Positions 35,801 through 44,300 of a stretch of 64,000 nt of DNA are shown here, one piece after another. Source of the DNA: Lentzea atacamensis (GTDB lineage Bacteria > Actinomycetota > Actinomycetes > Mycobacteriales > Pseudonocardiaceae). The notes below the pieces were generated by a model. It made no database searches and had not been told where the DNA came from. It was given only the letters and a program-made list of their open reading frames with translations. The first letter of the stretch is position 1, and each line of letters starts with the position of its first letter. The stretch lies in the NCBI RefSeq assembly GCF_003269295.1, contig NZ_QLTT01000011.1, forward strand, positions 1-64,000, given 5' to 3'. Position numbers and translations under genes: made by a program.

Positions 35801-36205
35801 GGTGCCCTGTCGCACGTGGACAACACCACTCTCAGCGTGGTGGACAGCGACGTCAGCGGCACCCCGGCCGCCGCATCGCCGCTGCAGATCCCGGTGGGTC
35901 TGGTCCCGCAGGTCAAGGACCTGACGCTGCCGGTGATGGCGACCGTGTCGAACCACGTCGCCGATGTCACCGACGTGCAGGTGGGCACGGTTCCGGCCTC
36001 GGTGATCCCGATCGACCTCGGCGGCGACGGGCCTGCCACCGCGCGGAGCAACGACTCCGCGCCGCTGATGTCCGACCCCAGCGGCATGAGCTCCCTGTCC
36101 GGTGCTGTCCCCGCGGTCGCGGGCAAGACCGCCGACGCGACCGGCAAGGTCGGCGCCACCACCGGTGGTGTCCCCGGCGTGCTCGGAGACGCCGTCGACA
36201 AGTGA
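32843..36205 (+). CDS. Giant chaplin-like beta-repeat secreted protein
   Basis: 1120 residues. The signal peptide (MHVWARRGLKSALITGGMLV, cleavage near IASA-EE) is followed by a short linker, then about 17.5 tandem copies of a 51-residue unit (residues 92 to about 1010) with the pattern GNVVxxPVxxPVxVxGxAxxWGGxxxxxxN followed by AGGxxxTSGDGS. The start of each unit resembles the chaplin repeat of Streptomyces hydrophobic coat proteins. Units 5, 7 and 9 carry a Cys pair at unit positions 16 and 29, as chaplins do; the others have none. No sortase motif or anchor is visible at the C-terminus, which is Gly/Ala/Thr-rich. It is likely an amyloid-like or coat-forming surface protein. Confidence 0.82.
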   Translation: MHVWARRGLKSALITGGMLVLGTGIASAEEQVNPDLAPSPLDGGASVPIRVGNIGVGTPIEQVHVPVIIDTVVTTDDLLRDVSGETAPLLRGNVVAPNVSVPVDVSGWAVGAAGDSHVVNESHQVHQQGGPITTSGSGEPVAGNVVAAPITAPVMVTGLALGTLSDATVENHATQESVTGGAITTSGDHTAASGNIVAVQGAVPVAVNNTGAGWGGTGTAHGETVQHASSPGKLTTDGTEGVVSGTAAGAPVALPVQVDGTAAGWGGIGNSVSHNTVLADAGTDNAGRATDSYATTGGEGSVVGGTVFTPQVAGPVAVNCTSGAWGGITDAKCVNDLQSEAGGGATTDGDGSLAGGWVGEAPVSTPVNVLGTAGAWGGESFATSANHVTSAAGGDVVTGGDDSAAAGTVLHPQVAGPVAVNCTTGPWGGITGSECTNDYDSVAGGGDKTGGADSLVGGTVADAPVSLPATGFNTAAAWGGLSDSVGVNTVKSAAGGDVVTSGENSVVGGTLAHPQTATPVSVHCNTGAWGGITSSTCVDEVTSDSGGGDVSNGDGSVGGGTIANVPVGLPVQVAHIAGDWGGISRATGVNTVDAEAGGNTYNHGDNSVVGGNVIGGQAAGAADVLGIAAAWGGIPTAIGSNTEKVASGGDIDTSGNGAVGSGNIVNPVPVAVAEVYGIAGAWGGIPTSIYKEDKSVTAGGDNNTVDDGGVVSSNIVTAPVAPVAQVFNIAGAWGGHPTSHVDSHTDVDAGGDNLASGAVGAVSGNVAEVPGALPVQVNAISATWGGNGEALGHNLTDVDAGGQTDTNGDSGAISGNVAEVPVGGAGAVTGWAVSWIGNVETKADNDVTSHAGGPVNTSGVNGAIAGDVIAAQAQPLAQVFGNTITAMANGTAETENVTDIAAGGPITTDGTGGAVSGDIVSAEAQAMPQIFGLAVSAIGSATNGVVNDLTAKTGGDETAVGDGSALNGAIVDVPVAADPEVFGWGVGALSHVDNTTLSVVDSDVSGTPAAASPLQIPVGLVPQVKDLTLPVMATVSNHVADVTDVQVGTVPASVIPIDLGGDGPATARSNDSAPLMSDPSGMSSLSGAVPAVAGKTADATGKVGATTGGVPGVLGDAVDK
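33116..35743 (+). repeat. 153-bp coding tandem repeat (17 units)
   Basis: Seventeen units of 51 codons, with one unit (the fourth) of 60 codons. Between units 5 and 10, Cys-containing and Cys-free units alternate, giving a 102-codon higher-order period. This suggests that expansion proceeded by duplication of a unit pair. Confidence 0.8.
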
Positions 36206-36247
36206 TGCACGTGTCCACACCGGACTTGATCCTCTGTGGACGTTGAC

Positions 36248-36287
36248 AGGAGCGTGAGGGGATAAGAGGTTCACTTCTCACGCTCCT
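36248..36287 (+). terminator. Hairpin after chaplin-like gene
   Basis: Arms AGGAGCGTGAG (36248-36258) and complement (36277-36287) with an 18-nt loop, 43 bp after the stop codon. It is followed directly by a second, stronger hairpin. Confidence 0.65.
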
Positions 36288-36294
36288 CCCGACC

Positions 36295-36330
36295 GGAAGG
36301 CCGCTCACCGATCACGGTGAGCGGCCTTCC
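36295..36330 (+). terminator. 16-bp perfect hairpin terminator
   Basis: GGAAGGCCGCTCACCG (36295-36310) pairs perfectly with 36315-36330 around an ATCA loop, followed by GTCT. Together with the preceding hairpin it forms a tandem terminator that isolates the chaplin-like gene from the PKS region. Confidence 0.85.
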
Positions 36331-36478
36331 GTCTGCATGGGGGATTCCAGTCACCCGGCTGGGGTATGGCAGAGCGGTCCGATTGCGAGCAACGGCGTCC
36401 GGTGACAGGTTGTCCGTTCATCACACTGGTGACGGTTCATCCGGTGGCGGCAGATCGCGATGGAAAGGACCGGCCGAT

Positions 36479-37051
36479 ATGGCTCATGTCCGGACGCGGA
36501 CCGGCGGCCTCGCCCGGTTCGCTGCGCTCAACACCCGATGGCACAGGACCGCGCTGATCGCCTTTCTGGTGATCGTGCTGGGGCATTGGGCGGAACATGT
36601 CGCCCAGGCATTTCAGATCTACGCGCTGGGATGGCCGGTGCACGAGGCACGCGGACTGCTGGGGGTGGCTTTTCCGTGGCTGGTGCACTCCGAGGCGCTG
36701 CATTACGGCTATGCCCTCGTCATGCTGATCGGACTGATCGTCCTGCGACCCGGATTCACCGGCAGCGGCCGCAGCTGGTGGACCATTTCGCTGGGGGTCC
36801 AGGTCTGGCACCACTTCGAGCATCTGCTCCTGCTGCTCCAGGTCGTCACCGGTGTCCACCTGTCCGGCAGGTCCGCGCCCACGAGTATCGCCCAGCTCGT
36901 CGTGCCACGGGTGGAGCTTCACCTGTTCTACAACGCGATCGTCTTCCTCCCGATGGTCGTCGGGATGATGCTGCACATGTTCCCGTCCCCCGTCGACCGC
37001 GCCGCGATGCGTTGCGGCTGCGCCCTGCCCGCATGGCGCGGCATCGTTTGA
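36479..37051 (+). CDS. His-rich multi-pass membrane protein
   Basis: About 190 residues from the ATG at 36479. Four to five hydrophobic segments carry two similar motifs, HWAEHVAQ at 36-43 and WHHFEHLLL at 110-118, each with the pattern HxxEH inside or next to a membrane helix, and a Cys pair CGC near the end. This suggests a metal or haem site in the membrane. I do not recognise the family. It precedes the PKS cassette on the same strand by 210 bp, which suggests but does not prove linkage. Confidence 0.65.
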   Translation: MAHVRTRTGGLARFAALNTRWHRTALIAFLVIVLGHWAEHVAQAFQIYALGWPVHEARGLLGVAFPWLVHSEALHYGYALVMLIGLIVLRPGFTGSGRSWWTISLGVQVWHHFEHLLLLLQVVTGVHLSGRSAPTSIAQLVVPRVELHLFYNAIVFLPMVVGMMLHMFPSPVDRAAMRCGCALPAWRGIV

Positions 37052-37119
37052 GGGGAAAGAGATTGCTGTCACCACTCCGGGTGAATGTCCCGCTGCGGAC
37101 GCGCGACCTCCGGACGCCT

Positions 37120-37261
37120 GCTGTTAGCTGTAGGCGGCCAACAGGAATGAACTTTAAAAAATAGTAGTACGAGGTTGCTTTTGATTCTTTGTGGCTGACC
37201 CGCGGGAAGTCTGCAAACGTTGTTCTGCACTGGTTTTCGCTCGCCTGGACGATCGGCATGA
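37120..37261 (+). promoter_or_regulatory. AT-rich leader before the enediyne-type cassette
   Basis: A weak hairpin (CTGTTAGC ... GCCAACAG, 37121-37144) is followed by an unusually AT-rich stretch, 37147-37200, that includes CTTTAAAAAATAG. This is the only clear AT island near the cassette, so it is the likely promoter of the five-gene unit. No -10/-35 pair can be named with confidence. Confidence 0.4.
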
Positions 37262-38353
37262 TTGTGGCATCAATCGATTTGCCGTGCGGTCTGTCGTTTG
37301 TGGCGGGCGGCTGAGAGCAAATGGCGGTCCAGGTTGACGACGGAAATTGCAAGAGAGCGCCGAACTGCTGTCGTTCGTCCAAGGGCGGCGAGTCGCACTC
37401 GCCGGGCTCTGGTGGCGGCACTCGGTCAGGAACTCGAGCAGGTCGACTTCGGGAGGCGCCGGTTCCGGCTGCGGACCGGCTCGGCGCGCGAAACGCTGGA
37501 AGGTGCGGGTCGGTCGTTTCTCGAAGGGTTCAACGCGGCCGTGGCCTGGCCGGCCGACGACCGACTGGCCAGTGAGATCGAGCGCATCGACGTTCCACTG
37601 CGCGGCTTCGCCTACGAGGGCGCCGGCATGGCCTGCGCGGTCTTGGACATCCTGACGCTGTCCGGCGGGAGGAACACGCGAGCCCTGCTGCGGGGACCGG
37701 CGAGCGGCTATCCGCACCTGGTGCACGTGGGGGTGGGCTGGGCGTTCGCCAGGCTGCGACTGCGCCCCGGCTGGGGGCGCGCGGTCGTGAAGGATCCGTT
37801 GCTGCGCTGGCTCGCCTGGGACGGCTACGGATTTCACCAGGGCTTCTTCCACACCGATCGGGTCATCGGCGGCAAGGTCGTCGAGCGCGGGCTGACCGAG
37901 GACCAGCGAGCCGTCCGCGACCAGGGGGTCGGCAGGTCGCTGTGGTTCCAGGAGTGCGCGGATCCCGAAGCGGTCGCCCTGCGCATCAACGACTTCCCCC
38001 GAAACCGCCGGCCTGACCTGTGGAGTGGCGTCGGCCTCGCCGCGACCTACGCGGGTGGCGTGCGAGCTGACGAACTGGAGTCGCTGGCTCTGCTCGCCGG
38101 TGAGTATCGGGCCGATCTCGCGCAGGGATGTTCCTTCGCCTGCGAGGCACGCCGGATCTCCGGCGTCGTGCCCGAACACACCCGGCTGGCCGCGCCGATC
38201 TTGGCCGGTGTGACCGCCGACGTCGCCGGATCGTGGGCGAACCGTTCGCAGCACGCCCTCGGTCCTGCGAACGGTACGTCCGCGCAGTACCAGCAGTGGC
38301 GCGCCGGGATCCGGAATCTGTGGGCCGACAACATGGAAGGGCAGCCGTCGTGA
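37262..38353 (+). CDS. unbL: DUF1702 protein, UnbL-like enediyne cassette protein
   Basis: Up to 363 residues; the start is uncertain (TTG 37262, TTG 37334 or GTG 37412), and no candidate has a good ribosome site. The core is characteristic: ETLEGAGRSFLEGFNAAV, LRGFAYEGAGMACAVLD, VHVGVGWAFARL, GYGFHQGFFHTDRV, and the C-terminal region SANRSQHALGP type. This matches DUF1702, the UnbL component of enediyne warhead cassettes; its biochemical role is unknown. It overlaps unbV by GTGA. Proteins of this family are soluble or peripheral. Confidence 0.85.
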   Translation: MWHQSICRAVCRLWRAAESKWRSRLTTEIARERRTAVVRPRAASRTRRALVAALGQELEQVDFGRRRFRLRTGSARETLEGAGRSFLEGFNAAVAWPADDRLASEIERIDVPLRGFAYEGAGMACAVLDILTLSGGRNTRALLRGPASGYPHLVHVGVGWAFARLRLRPGWGRAVVKDPLLRWLAWDGYGFHQGFFHTDRVIGGKVVERGLTEDQRAVRDQGVGRSLWFQECADPEAVALRINDFPRNRRPDLWSGVGLAATYAGGVRADELESLALLAGEYRADLAQGCSFACEARRISGVVPEHTRLAAPILAGVTADVAGSWANRSQHALGPANGTSAQYQQWRAGIRNLWADNMEGQPS

Positions 38354-40299
38354 AGGTGCTTTCCGCTCCGGGGTTCCGCCGGTTCGTGCCGAAGATCGCC
38401 GCAGCGCTGTGCTGCGTGCTGGCGTGGGTCCTGGCCCAGCCGCCGTCGGTCGCCGCCGAGGACCGCGCCCGTCTTGCCGCCCGCTTCGGGTTCGACCACC
38501 ACGCGATCAGTCCCGCCGACCGCGACGGCGACCGCCGCATCCGGACGGTGGCACCCGCCTACGAACAGATCCGCAACTGGGTGTCCTCCGTCGGCGCAGG
38601 GGCCGGTCTGTTCGCTGTGGACGGTGGTGTCGTCTCGCACGACATCTGCCTCGTCGATCCACGCACCGACACGGTTACCGTCGAACCGGCACCCACCACC
38701 GGTGAGAGGTACGCGGCCTTCACCCTCGCACCGACCACGCTGCCGTACGCCGACTACGTCGCCCCGATGGGATGTCTTCCCGCCGACCTCAACGAGGACG
38801 GCTGGCAAGACGTGGTCGTCTACTACTGGGGCCGGTCGCCGGTGTTGTTCCTGCGAACGCCGGGCAGTGCGCCCGCGGCGGCCGGGTTCTCCGAACGCGA
38901 GCTCGTCAGTCCGCCGCAGGTGTGGAACACCAACGCCGCCACGATCGCCGACCTGGACGGGGACGGCCACCTCGACCTGTTCTTCGGCAACTACTTCCCC
39001 GACGGGGCGCGGGTGCTCGACCCCACGGCGCAGCAGCCGGAGCTGGTCATGACCGACTCGCTGTCCGACGGGTACAACGGCGGTACCCACCGCTACTTCC
39101 GCTTCGCAGGCACGACGGGTGGGAACGCACCCGACGTGCGTTACGCGGAGGCGGTCAACCCGGTCGAGGGGGACTCGCGGAACACCGGGTGGACGCTCGC
39201 GGCAGCAGCCCAGGACATCGACCAGGACGGCCTGCCCGAGCTCTACGTCGCCAACGACTTCAGCCCGGACCAGTTGCTGGTCAACGTCTCCGTACCGGGC
39301 CAGATCCGGTTCCGGGAGTCGCACGGCGAACGACACGCGCTGACACCGAAGTCCAAAGTGGTCGGCAAGGACTCCTTCAAGGGCATGGGTGCGAGCTTCG
39401 CCGACCTCAACCACGACGGCATGCCGGACATCCTGGTCAGCAACATCACCGAGCCCTACGCGCTGCAAGAAAGCAACTTCGCCTTCATCAGCACGGGCGA
39501 CCGGGATGCCTTGCGGCGCGGCGTCGCCCCCTTCGACGACCGCAGCGAGGAACTCGGACTGTCCCGTTCCGGCTGGAGCTGGGACGTCAAGGCGGCCGAC
39601 TTCGACAACGACGGTGCGGCGGAAGTCATGCACGCCACCGGGTTCATCCGCGGCACCACGAACCGGTGGCCGCAGATGCAGGAGGCGGCCATGTCGAACG
39701 ACCTCATCCTCGGCAATCCCGCGCTGTGGCCGCGGTTCACCGAGGAGGACGGTCTGTCGGGCCACGACCCGAACACGTTCTTCACCCGGAGTGGCGGTGG
39801 GCGGTTCATCGACGTCGCCGACCTCGTCGGTGTCGGCACCGACGCGGTCAGCCGCGCCTTCGCGGTCGGTGACGTGGACGGTGACGGCCGCCTGGACTTC
39901 GTCGTGGCCAACCAGTGGGCCCAGTCGACGCTGTACCGCAACACGTCGCAGTCGGCGGGCGAGTTCGTCGGACTGAGGTTGCGCCAGCCCGCGGGCGTCG
40001 GCACGTGCGCGGAAAGCAACGAAGGCGTGAGCCGACCGGCGATCGGCGCCACCGCCGTCCTGACTGCTCCGGACGGCACGAAGCACTCCCAGCAGGTCTA
40101 CCCGGCCAACGGGCACAACGGCGTCAACGCTCCCGACCTGGTCTTCGGTCTCGGAGACGTGCGAGACGGCCCGCTGCCGGTTGAGGTGTCCTGGCGGGAC
40201 GGTTGCGGTCAGCGGCACGCGGCGACGGTGAACGTGACTCCCGGCTGGCACCGGATTCTGCTGCACGCGGACGGCACGACCACGGTGGAGGACAAGTGA
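38350..40299 (+). CDS. unbV: CRTAC1/UnbV-type FG-GAP repeat protein, exported
   Basis: 649 residues from the GTG overlapping the unbL stop. A hydrophobic N-terminal helix (RFVPKIAAALCCVLAWVLA) acts as signal or anchor. FG-GAP beta-propeller repeats with calcium-binding DxDxDG loops recur: IADLDGDGHLDLFF, DIDQDGLPELYV, DLNHDGMPDILV, DFDNDGAAEVMH and DVDGDGRLDFVV. The C-terminal ASPIC/UnbV domain (GATAVLTAPDGTKHSQQVYP and FGLGDV) completes the match to UnbV. Its role in enediyne production is unresolved. It is translationally coupled to unbU. Confidence 0.92.
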   Translation: MKVLSAPGFRRFVPKIAAALCCVLAWVLAQPPSVAAEDRARLAARFGFDHHAISPADRDGDRRIRTVAPAYEQIRNWVSSVGAGAGLFAVDGGVVSHDICLVDPRTDTVTVEPAPTTGERYAAFTLAPTTLPYADYVAPMGCLPADLNEDGWQDVVVYYWGRSPVLFLRTPGSAPAAAGFSERELVSPPQVWNTNAATIADLDGDGHLDLFFGNYFPDGARVLDPTAQQPELVMTDSLSDGYNGGTHRYFRFAGTTGGNAPDVRYAEAVNPVEGDSRNTGWTLAAAAQDIDQDGLPELYVANDFSPDQLLVNVSVPGQIRFRESHGERHALTPKSKVVGKDSFKGMGASFADLNHDGMPDILVSNITEPYALQESNFAFISTGDRDALRRGVAPFDDRSEELGLSRSGWSWDVKAADFDNDGAAEVMHATGFIRGTTNRWPQMQEAAMSNDLILGNPALWPRFTEEDGLSGHDPNTFFTRSGGGRFIDVADLVGVGTDAVSRAFAVGDVDGDGRLDFVVANQWAQSTLYRNTSQSAGEFVGLRLRQPAGVGTCAESNEGVSRPAIGATAVLTAPDGTKHSQQVYPANGHNGVNAPDLVFGLGDVRDGPLPVEVSWRDGCGQRHAATVNVTPGWHRILLHADGTTTVEDK

Positions 40300-41306
40300 A
40301 AACGCTGCTACGGAAGACGACGGACCAGAACGGCTCCGCGGGGCACCGCAAGCCGAAGGATCCACGCAGCGCCGCGTTGCGCCGGTTCGGGTTGTCCATC
40401 TCGGTTCTCACCGTCGTGGGTCACACGCTGCTCGGCTTCGAGCAGGCGTACCTGACCCCTGTCGTCGCGGTGCTGGTCGCCCTCGGAACCGAGGTTCTGC
40501 TGGAGTCCATCGAGGCGGCGTCGCTCGGGCGGAGACCGCGTTACCTCGGTCCGGTGGGCTCGGTGGTCGACTTCCTGCTGCCCGCCTACATCGGCGGCCT
40601 GGCGTGCGCGATGTTGTTGTACGCCAACGACAGGCTGATGCCCACCGTGCTGGCCGTGGTGATCGCGGTGGCGAGCAAGTACCTGATCCGGGTGAAGATC
40701 AACGGCCGCCTGCGGCACGTGCTCAACCCCAGCAACACCGGCATCGTCGTGGTGCTGCTGGTGTTCCCCTGGGTGAGCATCGCCCCGCCCTACCAGTTCA
40801 CGGAGTGGACCAGAGGCTTTGTCGACTGGTTGATCCCCGTCATCCTGCTCGCGGCCGGCACGATGCTCAACGCGAAGCTGACGAAGAAGATCCCGCTGAT
40901 CCTGGGATGGGTCGGTGGGTTCGTCCTGCAGGCCGTGCTCCGCTGTGCGTTCACCGACCTGTCGCTCGTCAGCGCGATCCTGCCGATCACCGGAACCGCG
41001 TTCATCCTGTTCACCAACTACATGATCACCGACCCGTCCACGTCGCCTTCCAAGCCGCGCAACCAGGTTCTGTTCGGACTGGCGACCGCGGCGGCGTACG
41101 GGGTGCTGATGCAGCTTCACGTGGTGTTCGGTCTGTTCTTCGCCTTGGTTGCGGTGTGCGCCTTGCGCGGCGTGGGCCTCGCCGTCCTCTCGTGGCGGCA
41201 GACCGTTGAGGTGCCCGCGCAGGCATCGCAGAAGTACGACGCGGTCGCGCGCGACCGCATCGAAGAAGTCGGCGTGCCGGTTCTCGGCGCGAACGGCCGG
41301 GTATGA
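40296..41306 (+). CDS. unbU: UnbU-like integral membrane protein (RnfD-related)
   Basis: 336 residues from the GTG overlapping the unbV stop. About ten hydrophobic segments are present, with the conserved loop LIRVKINGRLRHVLNPSNTGIVVVLL (the RnfD/NqrB-like part) and TNYMITDPSTSPSKPRNQ. This is the pattern of UnbU in enediyne cassettes, suggested to be an electron-transfer or flavin-linked membrane protein. Its precise role is unknown. It overlaps pksE by ATGA. Confidence 0.9.
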   Translation: MKTLLRKTTDQNGSAGHRKPKDPRSAALRRFGLSISVLTVVGHTLLGFEQAYLTPVVAVLVALGTEVLLESIEAASLGRRPRYLGPVGSVVDFLLPAYIGGLACAMLLYANDRLMPTVLAVVIAVASKYLIRVKINGRLRHVLNPSNTGIVVVLLVFPWVSIAPPYQFTEWTRGFVDWLIPVILLAAGTMLNAKLTKKIPLILGWVGGFVLQAVLRCAFTDLSLVSAILPITGTAFILFTNYMITDPSTSPSKPRNQVLFGLATAAAYGVLMQLHVVFGLFFALVAVCALRGVGLAVLSWRQTVEVPAQASQKYDAVARDRIEEVGVPVLGANGRV

Positions 41307-44300
41307 ACGGCGGCAGAGACAAAGGCGCCGTGTGGCGCGGCGACGACGCTGATCCGATCGCGATCGTGGGAATGGCCTGCCGTTACCCGGACGCGGACGA
41401 TCCGCAGCAGCTGTGGCAGATGGTGCTGGACCAGCGCCAGGCGTTCCGGCGGATTCCGCGGGAACGCCTGGACCTCGCTGACTACTACGACGCCGACCGC
41501 ACCGCCACCGACCGGATCTACAGCTCGATGGCGGCGTTGATCGAGGGCTGGGAGTTCGACCGCGCCGCGTTCCGGATTCCCGGGCCGTCGTACCGCATGA
41601 CCGACCCGGCGCACTGGCTCGCGCTGGAGACGGCCGGTCGTGCGCTGGCCGACGCGGGCTGGCCCGGTGCGGAAGGCCTCGCGCGCGACAAGGTCGCGGT
41701 CGTGTTCGGCAACAGCCTGACCGGCGAGGTGACCAGGGCGACGACGATGCGGCTGCGTTGGCCTTATGTGCGGCACGTGCTCACGGCCGCGCTCGCGGAG
41801 GCGGACATCTCCGCCGAGCAGGCCGGGTTGCTGCTCGGCCGGGCCGAGGCGCACTACCTCGCGCCGTTCCCCGCCGTCGGGGACGAGACCCTCGCGGGTG
41901 CGCTGTCCAACACGATCGCGGGCCGGATCTGCAACCACTTCGACCTCCACGGCGGCGGGTACACAGTGGACGGTGCCTGCTCCTCGGCGCTGCTCGCGGT
42001 CGTGACCGCTTGCAGGTCGTTGCGGGACGGCAGTGCCGACGTGGTTCTCGCCGGCGGCGTCGACCTCAGCATCGACCCGTTCGAGCTGGTCGGTTTCGCC
42101 AAGACCGGAGCGCTGACCGCGGGGCCGATGCGGGTGTACGACGAGCGATCGGATGGCTTCATCCCCGGCGAGGGTTGCGGCGTCGTGGTGTTGATGCGCG
42201 CCGCGGACGCACGCGCCGCGGGAGTGCGGGTCTACGCCGAGATCACCGGATGGGGTCTGTCGTCCGATGGCAACGGAGGGATCACCAGACCCGAGAAGCA
42301 GGGACAGCTGCTCGCGCTGCGCCGTGCCTATGACATGGCGGGCGTCGACCCCGCCGAGGTGCGTCTGATCGAAGGACACGGCACTGGGACCGCCGTGGGT
42401 GACGAAACCGAGCTGAGCGCCCTCGCCGAACTGCGCAGAGGAGCACGTGATCAGGCTGCCGTCGGTTCGATCAAGGCCAACATCGGCCACACCAAAGCCG
42501 CGTCCGGCGTCGCGGGCCTGATCAAGGCCACTCTCAGCATCGCGTCGGGCGTGCTGCCACCCACCACCGGTTGTGAACGGCCCCATCACGTCCTCACCAG
42601 CGCGGGGTCACCGTTTCGCGCGCTGACCGAGGCGCAACCGTGGCCGGCCGGACCGAGGCTGGCCGGGGTGAGCTCCTTCGGGTTCGGCGGCATCAACGCC
42701 CACGTCGCGCTGCGCGATCCCGTCGTGTCACCGCCTCGTACCGTCTCGACGCCGATCAGGTCGCGCCCCCGTCCGACGCCGCGCACCGACGTGTTCGTCC
42801 TCGCGGGCAGCGATGCCGCCGAACTACGCGCCACCCTCGAACGGGTCGCGGAGCTGGCTCCCCGGCTCTCCGAGGCGGAGTTGCACGACCTGGCCTGTCA
42901 GTGGGGCCGCGACGTCGCGCCCGGTGAGCATCGGGTCGCCCTGGTGGCGAGCACGCCCGGGCAGCTGGCCGAACGGGCGGTGGCGGCGGCTCAGCGCGTC
43001 GGATCCGTACCACGAGGCAGGTTGACCGCCGAGGACGGAGTCTTCCTCGGCACGGCCGTCGCGGGCAGGGTCACGGTGTTGCTGCCCGGTCAGGGCGCAC
43101 CGGTCAGAGCGGAGCTGGGCGCGCTCGGCCGGGACCTCGCGCTGACCGGTGGCGAGCTCAGGCTGGACGAGGAACTGGCGGGGACGCGGGGAACCGCCAT
43201 CGCACAGCCGTCGATCTTCCGGGCGAGCGTGGCCGCACTGCGCTGGCTCGACCGGCTGGGTGTCCGGGCCGGTGCCGTCATCGGTCACAGCCTCGGTGAG
43301 GTCGCCGCACTGGTGTGGGCGGGCTGTTTGTCCATTGGAGACGCGGACCGGCTGGTGCGTGAGCGTGCCAGGGTGATGGAGGTTTTCGGTCCTCGGGATA
43401 CTGGCATGGCGGCGGTCGTCGCCGATGTGCCGACGGCACACGGGCTGTGCGAAGGCACGGGATTGGTCGTGGCCTGCTACAACGGGCCACGCTCGCAGGT
43501 GCTCGCCGGCGCGCGAGCCGCCATCGACGAGGTCGCCGCACGCGCGGCGCGGCTGGGCGCGCAGACGGTGGTCCTGCCGGTCACCCACGGGTTCCACTCG
43601 CCCGCGATGGCGGGCGCCGCCGCCGAGTTCAAGCCGTTCCTGCAGTCGGTCGATTTCCGCGCCCCGGCCGCCAGGCTGGTCTCGACGGTGCTCGGACGCA
43701 CGCTGAGCGCACAGGACGACATCGGCGAGTTGCTGGGACAGCAGTTCACCGCTCCGGTGCGGTTCTGGCAGGCGATGGACGAGGCGCTTCCGGACACCGA
43801 CCTCTTCTGCGAGGCAGGCCCAGGGCGCACGCTGTCGGCTCTGGTCGCGGGAGGTTGCTCGGTACCCGTGGTCGGTGTCGACGCCGGTTCGCCGGACGAC
43901 CGGCCGCTCGCCGACACGGTCGCGGCGCTCTTCGCCGCGGGTGCGTTGCACGACCTGAGCCCCGTCTTCACCGACCGGCCCGCACGACCGATCGACATCT
44001 GGCGCGACCGCCGGTTCCTGGCCAATCCCTGCTCGTCGGTGTCCAGCGTCAGGCCGATCGAGGTCCTGCCCGCCACCGTGATCACCTCCGCCGAGGTTGC
44101 TGCCCCGGCAGAGGAGTCCAGGGACCCGCGGACGGTCGTGCTCGAACTGCTCGCCGAGGCGAGTGAGCTGGACGTGGCGTCGCTCGACCCGCGAGCTCGC
44201 CTGCTCGGTGATCTGCACATGACCTCGCTCGCGGTCACCCAGCTCGTCCTCGCCGCGGTCGACGCGGCCGGCCGTGAGCGCCCCGTCGCGCCGCTGGCCA

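Noticed and set aside
33398..36274. A long open frame on the strand opposite the chaplin-like gene
   Set aside because: It mirrors the GC bias of the repeated gene, has no signal, no ribosome site and no domain. Repeats keep several frames open at once.
36317..36478. Upstream extension of the membrane protein at 36479
   Set aside because: It would begin inside the terminator hairpin and gives an implausible leader. ATG 36479 begins the membrane protein cleanly.
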